The translations under genes were made by a program, and so were the position numbers. A stretch of 64,000 nt of DNA from Altibacter sp. (lineage in GTDB: Bacteria; Bacteroidota; Bacteroidia; Flavobacteriales; Flavobacteriaceae), in contig NZ_JAIOHK010000072.1 in assembly GCF_019913785.1 (NCBI RefSeq), forward strand, positions 47,922 through 111,921. The letters run 5' to 3'. Positions 9,099 to 17,490 of this stretch are shown one piece after another. How positions within the stretch are numbered: position 1 is the first letter of the stretch; every line of letters starts with the position of its first letter. The notes beneath the pieces were generated by a model. It did no database searches. It was not told the DNA's origin and saw only the letters and a list, made by a program, of their open reading frames with translations.

Positions 9099-10287
9099 TT
9101 ACCACTATTTTTTGCTTTCCATTAAACAGCATTAAGATAAGATATCCCAGAAGCCCGAGAACGATAGACGATAGAATTGCCAGAGAGAAGCTACCCACTA
9201 TATAGGTTTTAAGGTGTTTCATTACTTCAAAATTCTGGGTCATTTCTTCCATGGTATAGGAATATGTTTCACCCAGTACAAACTGTCCCATTTTGGAGCT
9301 GGCATAAAGAACAAACGGAATAAACGGAGGTAGGCTAACGTTGGAGAAGGTAAATGCGATCGCTTTATTCAGCTTAAAAAGTATGGCAAGAAAGATCACG
9401 ATGATGGTGTGAAAACCCCAAAAAGGCGTTAATCCAATAAATACACCAAGGGCGATGGAGAGTGCTTTTTTTTTGGGAGCATCTTTATTTCCCAAAAAAT
9501 CTTCCATGATAAATCTTTTAAAACCCTTCTTTTTCAGTTTTTTGATAATATCCCTAGGCAGAATGTAGATAAAGGTCAAAATGACCAGACAGGTATTTAA
9601 AATACTAATTCTGGTAAAATCTTTAAAAGGCCTAAAATGAGAAACTCTTTCGGATTCGTCATAGGACACTTTTATCGGCACATTCTTCACCAAAGTACCT
9701 TGCCAGGCTGCTCTAACGATGACTTCTATTTCGAATTCAAATTTTTTGGTGTAAAACTTAAGATGTTTTAAATGACCTATGGGATAGAGTCGGAATCCCG
9801 ATTGCGTATCCTGTAATCGAATGCCCGTCTCTACCCAATACCAAAAATTCGAGAATTTATTGCCAAAGCTGCTTTTTTTTGGCACGCCCTCTTGAGACAT
9901 ATTTCGAGCTCCAATTAGCAGCACATTCTTGTTTTCTTCATTTTCTAGTGCTTCTACAAATACCTGGATGTCTTCAGGAAAATGTTGGCCGTCACTATCG
10001 ATGGTAATTGCATACTGAAACCCTAATTTTTCGGCCTGTTTAAATCCAAGTCGAAGGGCGTTCCCCTTTCCTTTATTTTTAGGAAGTGTTATTTGTTGGA
10101 GTTGTGGGTAGTCTTTTAAAATTACAGCTGTACTATCTGTTGAACCGTCGTTTACAATAATAATATCTTTCGTAAACACAAGGACTCCGTCAATTACTCT
10201 TTTCAACGTCTTGTAATTATTGTAAGTAGGAATAATTACACAGCATTGCAATGCCTTAAGTCTTGTATTAATTGCGTTTAGCTTCAT
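9091..10287 (-). CDS. GT2 family glycosyltransferase with DUF2062 C-terminal domain
   Basis: 398 residues. The N-terminal GT-A domain shows CVIIPTYNN at 16-24, VNDGSTD at 45-51 and the metal-binding DSDGQH at 97-102, as in dolichol-phosphate-mannose-synthase-like enzymes. The C-terminal ~140 residues carry hydrophobic helices with GVFIGLTPFWGFHT, a DUF2062 signature. GT2-DUF2062 proteins are common in aryl polyene gene clusters. A 137-bp gap with a promoter-like sequence precedes it, so this gene and those downstream may also be transcribed separately. Confidence 0.87.
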   Translation of the reverse strand: MKLNAINTRLKALQCCVIIPTYNNYKTLKRVIDGVLVFTKDIIIVNDGSTDSTAVILKDYPQLQQITLPKNKGKGNALRLGFKQAEKLGFQYAITIDSDGQHFPEDIQVFVEALENEENKNVLLIGARNMSQEGVPKKSSFGNKFSNFWYWVETGIRLQDTQSGFRLYPIGHLKHLKFYTKKFEFEIEVIVRAAWQGTLVKNVPIKVSYDESERVSHFRPFKDFTRISILNTCLVILTFIYILPRDIIKKLKKKGFKRFIMEDFLGNKDAPKKKALSIALGVFIGLTPFWGFHTIIVIFLAILFKLNKAIAFTFSNVSLPPFIPFVLYASSKMGQFVLGETYSYTMEEMTQNFEVMKHLKTYIVGSFSLAILSSIVLGLLGYLILMLFNGKQKIVVNE

Positions 10288-10346
10288 TTAATGGCTCCCT
10301 TGAAATTTTACAATTACACAAGAGGTGTACGTTGTTGAATAGCGAG

Positions 10347-10377
10347 TAAAAATAGACATTCAATTACGAAGTATCAA
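10347..10377 (-). promoter_or_regulatory. Possible internal promoter upstream of the GT2 gene
   Basis: In the largest gap of the pigment operon, the minus strand reads TTG (10377-10375), 20 nt, then TATTTTTA (10354-10347), one mismatch from the Bacteroidota -7 consensus TAnnTTTG with the correct -33 spacing. It lies about 60 bp before the GT2 start. The rest of the 10288-10424 gap shows nothing else. Confidence 0.45.
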
Positions 10378-10424
10378 ACTTTAAACACTAATGAATATAG
10401 AAAATTAGTTGGGAATTCGGCCTA

Positions 10425-10913
10425 TTAAAACAGATCTTTTTCTTCGGAAGTAAAGGAATTGGATTGCTGAATAAATGACCGAACAAACACCTTCACTTCG
10501 TTTGAAGAAGTGGTGCCAAAATGATCGATTATAAACTGTTTGTCTTCGGCCAAGTTTTGTTGAAACTTTAAAAATTTTGGCGTATTTTCTTGAACGCTCA
10601 TTCGCAATACCCGAATTTCGATATTATTCGGATTTGCATTGGCTGCAAAATTAAGCATGGCAGCACCTTCTTTAAAATAGCTTTTTTTCTCCTGTTTGCC
10701 TTTGGTGTACTTTGCCATTAATGTTAAAACGGCGCCCTTGTACGCGACCAGTACTTTATCATCGGTCTTTTTTACTTCGGCCAATTCTTTAAAAAGCAAG
10801 GCGGTCGCTTCCTTATTTTCCGAAGCTTTAATATAAGCCGTTCTTAATTCGCTTAATTCGGGCAAAAATGCAGTGCAGAAACAGATGAACAATATGGAAA
10901 CCGCCAATTTCAT
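10425..10913 (-). CDS. Small exported helical protein of the pigment operon, function unknown
   Basis: 162 residues. A short N-terminal hydrophobic stretch (VSILFICFCTAF) looks like a signal peptide. The remainder is predicted mostly helical and TPR-like (AYKGAVLTLMAKYTKGK, LNFAANANPNNIEIRVLRMS). The start overlaps the stop of the preceding hotdog dehydratase gene by one base, showing translational coupling. No catalytic motif is evident. A periplasmic accessory role is the most that can be said. Confidence 0.7.
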   Translation of the reverse strand: MKLAVSILFICFCTAFLPELSELRTAYIKASENKEATALLFKELAEVKKTDDKVLVAYKGAVLTLMAKYTKGKQEKKSYFKEGAAMLNFAANANPNNIEIRVLRMSVQENTPKFLKFQQNLAEDKQFIIDHFGTTSSNEVKVFVRSFIQQSNSFTSEEKDLF

Positions 10914-11281
10914 TAGTCAACTATTTTAAAGGTGGCACTTAATTTCAATGCTTCGGTATCGTTGAACGAAGTGATGTTTTTAACCTTTACCTCATCGCCA
11001 TCTTCACTTATTAGCAAGTCGAGATTCAAAACAGGATTCACGTCCGGGTTTATAATGGTCATAAATTTAATGTTGGAAGAAACCGATAGGAATAGCTTCT
11101 TATCTATAGCCTCTTCGGTGAGTTCTTTGATGATTTGAATCATACAAACTCCCGGCATGATAGGATTTCCCGGAAAATGACCCTTAAAAATATCATGGTC
11201 CTTATTTAATCGCACTGTGGCCTTTACGCCTTCTGCAGATTGCTCTAGGGCAATCACACTATACAATTCTTCTATTAGCAT
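10913..11281 (-). CDS. FabZ/FabA-like 3-hydroxyacyl-ACP dehydratase
   Basis: 122-residue hotdog protein with the canonical active-site segment GHFPGNPIMPG (catalytic His35). It is shorter than FabZ (about 145 residues) but has the core. It is the only one of the three hotdog dehydratase-like proteins in the operon that keeps the HFP histidine, so it is the best candidate for dehydrating beta-hydroxyacyl-ACP during polyene elongation. It directly abuts the lipoprotein gene. Confidence 0.87.
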   Translation of the reverse strand: MLIEELYSVIALEQSAEGVKATVRLNKDHDIFKGHFPGNPIMPGVCMIQIIKELTEEAIDKKLFLSVSSNIKFMTIINPDVNPVLNLDLLISEDGDEVKVKNITSFNDTEALKLSATFKIVD

Positions 11282-11905
11282 TTAGTCATTTTTGATATAG
11301 TCCAAATCAATGAACAGTTTTATATTATGATGCTGTATGGTAATCTGTTGGGCTATTTCCTTTGCTTCGGAATAAAATACAATCTCAAACTTCTCTTTCC
11401 TTTTTGAAGCATTTATTATGCGCTCGAGTCTGTTTTCGACACTGTTAAAAAAATAATAGGCATCTCTTTTCCCACCTTCCGATTTGTAAACCGAATGACT
11501 GTCTGAAACAAATTGCTCACTCACTTTACTATTTTCAGAAATTAATAATTTAAAATCTTGCCGAAGCGTATTGACCAATATTTTCTTATTTAAATCTTCA
11601 ACAATAAAATTTAGGGTAAAGGTATCACCTTCATAGAGAAAATCAAATACCTTACTTCCAAACTCGGTGGTAAACACCACACGATGTATATTTTTCGATA
11701 GTTTTTTTACAATTAAGATCCCTCCAAAGTACCTGCCGTATACCTCAATTTTCGCCTTATAAACATAATCGGTCGCTTCGTTTGCAAAATACGGATTCAC
11801 AATTGCGGTTGTGGTAAGAGGTGCAATTCTCAATCCTTCGGTGGTTTTTAAAGCACAGGAAGACAGGGTCGCGATTGAAAGAAAACTAATTAGTAAAAAC
11901 CGCAT
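11282..11905 (-). CDS. Outer-membrane lipoprotein partner of LolA-like protein
   Basis: 207 residues; signal peptide with lipobox LSSC (Cys17). The mature part is beta-rich with alternating hydrophobic strands (KAKIEVYGRYFGGILIVKK, FTLNFIVEDL), consistent with a LolA/LolB-type half barrel, though identity is too low to be sure. It overlaps lolA by 20 bp. Aryl polyene clusters commonly carry a LolA-like carrier plus a lipoprotein, so this is a plausible LolB-like acceptor for pigment at the outer membrane. Confidence 0.7.
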   Translation of the reverse strand: MRFLLISFLSIATLSSCALKTTEGLRIAPLTTTAIVNPYFANEATDYVYKAKIEVYGRYFGGILIVKKLSKNIHRVVFTTEFGSKVFDFLYEGDTFTLNFIVEDLNKKILVNTLRQDFKLLISENSKVSEQFVSDSHSVYKSEGGKRDAYYFFNSVENRLERIINASKRKEKFEIVFYSEAKEIAQQITIQHHNIKLFIDLDYIKND

Positions 11906-12515
11906 CGCTTAAGCTGCTATTTAGCGTCCTGTTTTTAAAAATAATCTTAGTGAAATCGCCCGAAGGCTCTATCATTTTAACTTCGATTACGCCTCCGTCA
12001 TCCCTATCAAACACCAGCTCAAAGGAAGCAATATAGTTCGCAATTTTCTTGTCATATGGCTTAAAGATGGCCTTATTCATATTTGTGGTTTTTAGGTAGG
12101 AGATTTTAAAATCTTCATCCTTGAATAAGGTGCCCTTTACACTGTTTACAATGAGTTCGTTCAGCTTTTTAAAAAGTTTACTGCTCCCAATATCTACCGA
12201 ACTCTTAGTTCCCCCATCATTAATCAACATTTGGTCGTCTTTAAAAATAACACTGTACTGATAGGGTGTTGTATATTCCCATTTAACCCATCCGGGGGCC
12301 TTAAATGCCAATTTACCGGAGGTCTCAATATCATTGTCCAAAAAATCCAAATGCTTGTACTGCACGAAATCACTTTTAATGGTCGACGTAGCCTTCGATG
12401 TAGCTTCTACCATACTCTTAAAAGCGGCAATTTCTGCTTGATTCATAGGGGTTTCCTGAGCCAATAAGGTGACTGGGAAAATCAAGCATAGTAGGATAAG
12501 AAATGACTTATGCAT
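11886..12515 (-). CDS. LolA-like periplasmic lipid/lipoprotein carrier
   Basis: About 209 residues from ATG 12515, chosen because it places the signal peptide MHKSFLILLCLIFPVTLLAQ at the very N-terminus; an ATG at 12524 is also possible. The mature part has LolA features: the KSDFVQYKHL segment, GKLAFKAPGWVKWEY and the later IYK-like beta strands. LolA carries lipoproteins through the periplasm; a copy inside a pigment operon is probably specialised for shuttling the lipophilic pigment. The gene overlaps both neighbours. Confidence 0.85.
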   Translation of the reverse strand: MHKSFLILLCLIFPVTLLAQETPMNQAEIAAFKSMVEATSKATSTIKSDFVQYKHLDFLDNDIETSGKLAFKAPGWVKWEYTTPYQYSVIFKDDQMLINDGGTKSSVDIGSSKLFKKLNELIVNSVKGTLFKDEDFKISYLKTTNMNKAIFKPYDKKIANYIASFELVFDRDDGGVIEVKMIEPSGDFTKIIFKNRTLNSSLSDAVFTN

Positions 12516-13284
12516 AGGGTTCAATATTGAGCAATTGATCTACAGTGACCGATTTCAAATGGTTTGTCTGCAAAAATAGCAATAACTGTTCCAATACGGC
12601 GATTGTTTTTTTACTGCTGTCGTGAAGTAAGATAATATCCCCTTTTTGCAGGTTGCGAGTGATTCTCTTAAAAATGATTGCTTCTGAAAGCATGGTGGTA
12701 TCAAAAGATCTTTTACTCCATCCAATAGACGTTAGGCCGGTCACTTTGAGCGCTTTTTTTATGTTTGGATTCGTTATTCCGAAGGCAGGGCGGTACAGTT
12801 TCAGTGCTAGTCCCAAAGTATCTTTCACAACTTTATTGGTCTGCTCCAATTCTTGAACAACTTTTTCCGAAGAAAAAAACCCAAAGGCATAAGCATGTGA
12901 ATAGGTATGATTACCAATAGTATGCCCTTCAGATAGTATTTGCTGAACAATCTCCGGATGGGATTCCAAATTTTTGCCTACACAGAAAAAAGTAGCTTTT
13001 GCCTCATGCTTTTTCAGAAGGGATAAAACAGCAGGTGTAAATTGAGGGTTTGGGCCGTCATCGAAAGTAATGGACACCCAATTCTCGGTCATGTGTTTAT
13101 TTTTATTCAGAGACGGTAGATGGTAATTCCAACCTATAAATGCAGATCCCATCGCAGTGATCAAAAGCCAACTAAGCCCTAAAATAACGTAATAAATCCA
13201 ATCGAACGCAATCAAAAAATTGATGAAAAGCAGCAGCACCGCTACACCCAGCGTAATTTTGTTTATGGTATTAAACTTTAGCAT
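12508..13284 (-). CDS. Membrane-anchored NodB-type polysaccharide deacetylase
   Basis: 258 residues with two N-terminal transmembrane helices (about residues 10-50) and a NodB carbohydrate esterase 4 domain. Motif 1 is SITFDDGPNP and motif 2 is GNHTYSH (metal-binding Asp and two His). RPAFG and the later LLHDS segment fit motifs 3-5. It overlaps the CLF-like gene by 7 bp and lolA by 8 bp. CE4 enzymes remove acetyl groups from amino sugars. Why one sits in a pigment operon is unclear, though deacetylases recur in aryl polyene clusters. Confidence 0.87.
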   Translation of the reverse strand: MLKFNTINKITLGVAVLLLFINFLIAFDWIYYVILGLSWLLITAMGSAFIGWNYHLPSLNKNKHMTENWVSITFDDGPNPQFTPAVLSLLKKHEAKATFFCVGKNLESHPEIVQQILSEGHTIGNHTYSHAYAFGFFSSEKVVQELEQTNKVVKDTLGLALKLYRPAFGITNPNIKKALKVTGLTSIGWSKRSFDTTMLSEAIIFKRITRNLQKGDIILLHDSSKKTIAVLEQLLLFLQTNHLKSVTVDQLLNIEPYA

Positions 13285-14342
13285 TTTTGCAAAAGTACGA
13301 AACTGTGGTTCTGACCTCTGTATTGGTTGTACAGCAAAATTCTATTCAATTTTGAAGATGTTATTGAATTCAGTTTTGTGTCCTCGGGAATTTGCTGAAA
13401 CTTCAATATTTTGGACGCTAACCAAACACCAAATGAAGATGCGGTATTGAATTCCCCGCTTAGATGTTTGTAGTACGCTTGTGGGATTTTTGAAAACAAA
13501 CCATCGCTTAACTCGCGATAATAGGTATCAAAAACAACATCTCCGTTATTCCCCATGACCAACAAATCGATATCCTCCACCTTTAGCTCCGCAGTGGCTA
13601 AAAAGCGTTCCATCGATTGTGAAAGATCTTCCTTATCGAGCGTATTCAAAATATCAACCGCCAAAAGTTCGGCGTAGGCTCCTTCTTTCTTCTGATTTGA
13701 AAGAACAAAAAAGTTTGCACCTTCACCAAAGACTGCACCTTCGGTATTCGATTCAAGTAATCGTGCCGACGACACCATTTCGGCTTTAATATGATGCACT
13801 AATTTATGAATCTTCACCGTATGTGCTCCTAACTCATCCACACCACCTACCAAAATAGTTTCGGCTTCTTCCATAGCCAATTGTAACTGGGCATCCAGTA
13901 AGGCCGATTCGAACGAAATACTCGAATGCACATAGGTAAAATTATATCCTTTACATTCCAGATCGAGTGCAATTTGTCCACCTACCGTATTGTGTGTAGA
14001 TTGAATAAAAGAAGTTGGCGTTAAATACTCCTCCTTGTTGTCGATAATAGCACTGACAAATTTTTCTGATTCCACTAAACAACCCATCCCAGTACCAGTG
14101 ATAATTGCATCCACCGAATCTAGACCCGCATCGCTCAATGCAATTTTGGATGCAACAATACCCATCTTAATTCCTTTTGCCATTCTCCGAGCCGCAGCAG
14201 GTGGAATATAGTCTTTATAAGCAGGGTCGATGGCCGGGACCACATTGGCTTCATAGATCTCAATTTCATCCAAAAATTGGCTGTTATCAAAGGTTTTTTG
14301 GCAGGAGACTGAACCCACGCTTTGTATAAAAACTCGCTTCAT
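13278..14342 (-). CDS. Ketosynthase-like chain-length factor lacking the catalytic cysteine
   Basis: About 354 residues starting at ATG 14342, which shares one base with the preceding ketosynthase stop (TAATG); an upstream in-frame ATG at 14375 is less likely. Thiolase-fold N-terminal ketosynthase domain. Where active ketosynthases have TACSS, this protein has HSSISFE, so the nucleophilic Cys is missing. The late GHT motif is altered to KHLSGEFNTA. These losses, plus coupling to an intact ketosynthase immediately upstream, match the KS-CLF pairs of aryl polyene systems such as ApeO-ApeC. The likely role is setting polyene length as a non-catalytic partner. Confidence 0.85.
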   Translation of the reverse strand: MKRVFIQSVGSVSCQKTFDNSQFLDEIEIYEANVVPAIDPAYKDYIPPAAARRMAKGIKMGIVASKIALSDAGLDSVDAIITGTGMGCLVESEKFVSAIIDNKEEYLTPTSFIQSTHNTVGGQIALDLECKGYNFTYVHSSISFESALLDAQLQLAMEEAETILVGGVDELGAHTVKIHKLVHHIKAEMVSSARLLESNTEGAVFGEGANFFVLSNQKKEGAYAELLAVDILNTLDKEDLSQSMERFLATAELKVEDIDLLVMGNNGDVVFDTYYRELSDGLFSKIPQAYYKHLSGEFNTASSFGVWLASKILKFQQIPEDTKLNSITSSKLNRILLYNQYRGQNHSFVLLQKC

Positions 14343-15544
14343 TAGGGTTCTTTTGTAAAAATTAAGGTAGAGCAATTGCCTCCAAATCCTAATGAATTCG
14401 ACAATACAGCGCTCAATGTTTTTTCTTTAAGTGTGGTTTGAGGTGTGATTTCAAACTCCTTCATCTGGGTTTTAAAATTGAGGTTTGGATAAATCACACT
14501 ATGCTGCAAGGCCAATATGGAATATACTGCTTCAATGGCTCCTGCCGCTGCAAGCGTGTGGCCTGTATAGGCTTTTGTGGAGCTAAACTCGGGAAGATTC
14601 TCTCCAAATACACGTATCAATGCCTTTCCCTCAGAAAGGTCGTTATTACCTGTTGCAGTTCCGTGGGCATTTACATAATCGATGTCTTTAGGATTAAGAC
14701 CTGCCACTTTTAAAGCCTTTTCCATCGCCAAGGTAGCACCGTCTCCATTTTCGGATGAGGCCGTTTGATGATAGGCATCGTTAGCATTTCCATATCCTTT
14801 TACATAGGCCAGGACTTTTTTGTTTTCGGCCTTAACAACCGCATCACTTTCCAATACAAGAAAAGCTGCTGCCTCGCCTAAATTTAAGCCCTTTCGATTT
14901 TCATCGAATGGCGTGTTATAGGTATCTGAAAGTATCATTAAGGTTTTAAAGCCGTTTATGGTAAACTTCGACAAGCAATCGGAACCTCCCACTACAACCC
15001 GATCCAACTTACCTGCTTTAATTAGACGCGCTCCAAACATTATGGCATTCGCCGCCGATGAACAGGCGGTACTTATAGTAGTGACCAGCGAATGATTAAT
15101 TCCTAGTTGTTCGGCAATTTTCTGGGAAGAATCGCCTGCATGATGTCCATCAATATATTTCTGAAGGCTTTTTTCCTCGAGATATTCGTAAAAATACCGT
15201 TCGGTCATATCCATACCTCCAACACTTGTGGCCGAAATCAGGCCCGTTTTGTATGTATCAATATTTGTTATTTGAGCAGCTGCAATTGCCTGTTTAGCGG
15301 CAATTGCTCCAAGTAAGGCAGTTCGTGAATAGTTGTTATTGGAGTCGAGAGCGAGTTGGGATTCCAGTTCGGCGTTTGAAAAATTAATCTCACCCACCAT
15401 GATCTCATTTTTGTGAATGGTGTCTATCCAAGCTATTCTGGAAATTCCTTTTTTTTCACCAATAAGGGCAAGATAATTTTCTGCCACGGTGTTTCCTATG
15501 GCCGAAATAATTCCCATTCCGGTAATTGCTACTCCTTTGCCCAA
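14342..15544 (-). CDS. FabF-like beta-ketoacyl-ACP synthase (KS of KS-CLF pair)
   Basis: 400 residues with a complete Cys-His-His set: Cys161 in STACSSAANA, His294 in NAHGTATG and His329 in YTGHTLAAAG. Family members condense acyl thioesters with malonyl-ACP. It is coupled by a one-base overlap to the chain-length-factor-like gene and sits 6 bp after an ACP gene, so ACP, KS and CLF form a minimal type II elongation module, inferred to elongate the coumaroyl starter to the aryl polyene. Confidence 0.92.
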   Translation of the reverse strand: MGKGVAITGMGIISAIGNTVAENYLALIGEKKGISRIAWIDTIHKNEIMVGEINFSNAELESQLALDSNNNYSRTALLGAIAAKQAIAAAQITNIDTYKTGLISATSVGGMDMTERYFYEYLEEKSLQKYIDGHHAGDSSQKIAEQLGINHSLVTTISTACSSAANAIMFGARLIKAGKLDRVVVGGSDCLSKFTINGFKTLMILSDTYNTPFDENRKGLNLGEAAAFLVLESDAVVKAENKKVLAYVKGYGNANDAYHQTASSENGDGATLAMEKALKVAGLNPKDIDYVNAHGTATGNNDLSEGKALIRVFGENLPEFSSTKAYTGHTLAAAGAIEAVYSILALQHSVIYPNLNFKTQMKEFEITPQTTLKEKTLSAVLSNSLGFGGNCSTLIFTKEP

Positions 15545-15550
15545 GAAAAT

Positions 15551-15808
15551 TTATTTTGTACGATGCTCGGCAATATAATTTGCCATCACCTCAATTGATT
15601 CAAAAATCTTTCTCCCTTCCTTGGGATCCAATAATTTAATTCCGTAGTCCTTATCAAGCATTACAATTAGTTCTAATGCATCGATAGAGTCAAGACCCAA
15701 ACCATCTCCAAAGAGGGAATCATCATCGGCGATGGTATCGACCGAAATATCTTCCAAATTTAATTGTTCAATAATTTTCGCCTTCAGTTCTTGTTTTAAA
15801 TCGCTCAT
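15551..15808 (-). CDS. Acyl carrier protein 1
   Basis: 85 residues with the phosphopantetheine attachment motif LGLDSIDALEL (Ser41). The acidic four-helix ACP fold is apparent. The start overlaps the preceding half-ketosynthase gene by 4 bp. Its position directly before the KS-CLF pair suggests it carries the growing aryl polyene chain. No phosphopantetheinyl transferase gene is seen in the window, so activation must come from elsewhere. Confidence 0.92.
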   Translation of the reverse strand: MSDLKQELKAKIIEQLNLEDISVDTIADDDSLFGDGLGLDSIDALELIVMLDKDYGIKLLDPKEGRKIFESIEVMANYIAEHRTK

Positions 15809-16425
15809 AATCTGTATAATCTGTTTATTTCTTTTTTGTTATGCGGAATACTTCCCTTATCACTCACCAAATATAAAAAAGCTTCATAAGTATCGGTATC
15901 AAAATCCACCCAGCCACCTATAACTTTTTCAGCTTTATTATTTAAAAAAAGACCATTGGTATAGTCGGCTAAATGTTCGGCACTAAAGCGGTCAAAGATA
16001 AAAAAACTATTTTCGGAAAACAGCCTATGTTTTATACTAATCTCACCAATACAAATATTGGGTAAGGTATACACAAAAACGGCGGGACTGGGAAAGTAAT
16101 CCTCTTTATTTGCAATAGACGCCTGGTGTTTCCGGTCGGTATCAAGGCTTGATGCTCGGTTGGAAAGTACAATGGCTATATTCTGTTCTTTGTTTGTTGC
16201 TGAAGGTATCTCTTTCAGCAGCACATCGGCGGCCAAAAAGGCCAATTTGCTGAGGTTATCCATTTTAAAGAATTTAGGATACCCGGTATCCAATGCGTTG
16301 TATGCCGCTTTGATAAAATCGGGAAATGCTTCCGAAGCATTCTCAAATAATAGGGTTCCATTCTTGGAAACGGTATTATTCCTTATGTGTGAATAGGATT
16401 GTATAAATTTATTGGTCTTCAGCAA
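15805..16425 (-). CDS. Half-length ketosynthase-like protein, function unknown
   Basis: 206 residues. The segment SPAVFVYTLPNICIGEISIK resembles the ketosynthase stretch before the active-site Cys (usually SP..F..TL.N...G.iai), and IAIVLSNRASSLDTD resembles the beta strand ahead of it. The protein ends soon after, with no Cys nucleophile and no C-terminal thiolase half. It is therefore a truncated, non-catalytic ketosynthase fold rather than a condensing enzyme. The reading frame is intact and tightly coupled (4-bp overlap with the ACP gene, 3-bp gap to the methyltransferase), so it is probably functional and not decay. A scaffold role is a guess. Confidence 0.75.
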   Translation of the reverse strand: MLKTNKFIQSYSHIRNNTVSKNGTLLFENASEAFPDFIKAAYNALDTGYPKFFKMDNLSKLAFLAADVLLKEIPSATNKEQNIAIVLSNRASSLDTDRKHQASIANKEDYFPSPAVFVYTLPNICIGEISIKHRLFSENSFFIFDRFSAEHLADYTNGLFLNNKAEKVIGGWVDFDTDTYEAFLYLVSDKGSIPHNKKEINRLYRL

Positions 16426-16428
16426 AAC

Positions 16429-17490
16429 TTACTTCTTTTTACACACTAACATGGTGTGGTACTCTCCCAAGGCTATATCTTCTTCAATCCGGAGGCCGGC
16501 CTCGTCTATTAATCGCATCATCACTCTTGAACTATACATCTTACTGTTTCCGTTTGCCAGCACAGTGAAATAAAGTGAGGTTGCTTCTAGAATAAACTTT
16601 GCATTGTCAAACTTCTGCCTATCGGTAAAGGTTTCGGTAATACGCAATTCGGTCGAGGCATCCATTGAAGCAACGCAGGTTCGCAATACCTTTACGATCT
16701 CTTCTTCAGAAAAACAATCCAAAAATTGACACATCCAAATTTGGTCAGCGCCCTTCGGAATTTTAGGGCTTTCCGAAAGCCAATCTATTTCCTGTCCTGA
16801 AACACGATCTTCAAAACCATTGCTCTTAGCATTGGCCAAAGCCTTATTTAGTTGGCCCGGCAAATCGACAATTTTCACTAAAATCTCTTGATTGAATTTA
16901 CAACACTGAATGGCAAACTTTCCAGTATTCCCGCCAATGTCAAAAAGCACTTTTGGTTTGGATTGAAAGACCAGTTGTAACGCTTCCTCAAAAATATTAT
17001 CCGAGTAGTGATGGTCAAAATCGAACCATGCTTTTTGTGCTTCGGGGGAAAGCTGTGACAGGCCTTCGTAGATCGTTTTCCAGTTACCCAGTTCTTTTAA
17101 TCCTTCGGGTTTACCTTTAACAATTGAATCGCTTAAATGAAACAAACCCTTATAACAAACATCATTTGTAAAATTAATATTGGCATTGGCTGTGGTGTTG
17201 TAATTCAAGAAATAGCCAACTTTTGTAAGTTCGTATTTTCCCTCCTCGCTTTTGTCAACTAAATTGGAACTCTCGGCAATTTCTAAAAGGACTCCAATGC
17301 CATACGCACTAAGTGATAATCCCTCCGAAATTTCCTCGATGGTTGCTCCTCCTTCATCTCTTTTATCGAATATAAAATCAAAGATTCCTAGTTTGCGAAG
17401 TGAAACTGTGGCTTGAAAAACGAAGGGTGCAAAAGCAATTTTTTGTGCTTCTTCCAATGCTTCGATTGCTCTCATTGCTTTTTTTGACAT
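16429..17490 (-). CDS. SAM-dependent methyltransferase (O-methyltransferase type 2 fold)
   Basis: 353 residues. An N-terminal winged-helix dimerisation domain (GATIEEISEGLSLSAYGIGV) is followed by a class I SAM-binding domain with VLFDIGGNTGKFA at about residues 186-198 and the acidic KIVDLPGQL strand. Architecture matches plant-type/antibiotic O-methyltransferases. Flexirubins carry methyl groups on the aryl ring, so this enzyme is the obvious candidate; whether it methylates carbon or oxygen cannot be told. It abuts the neighbouring ketosynthase gene directly. Confidence 0.87.
   Translation of the reverse strand: MSKKAMRAIEALEEAQKIAFAPFVFQATVSLRKLGIFDFIFDKRDEGGATIEEISEGLSLSAYGIGVLLEIAESSNLVDKSEEGKYELTKVGYFLNYNTTANANINFTNDVCYKGLFHLSDSIVKGKPEGLKELGNWKTIYEGLSQLSPEAQKAWFDFDHHYSDNIFEEALQLVFQSKPKVLFDIGGNTGKFAIQCCKFNQEILVKIVDLPGQLNKALANAKSNGFEDRVSGQEIDWLSESPKIPKGADQIWMCQFLDCFSEEEIVKVLRTCVASMDASTELRITETFTDRQKFDNAKFILEATSLYFTVLANGNSKMYSSRVMMRLIDEAGLRIEEDIALGEYHTMLVCKKK

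Noticed and set aside
13278..14342. Broken ketosynthase pseudogene
   Set aside because: Frame is intact and translationally coupled; loss of the Cys is the defining feature of chain-length factors.
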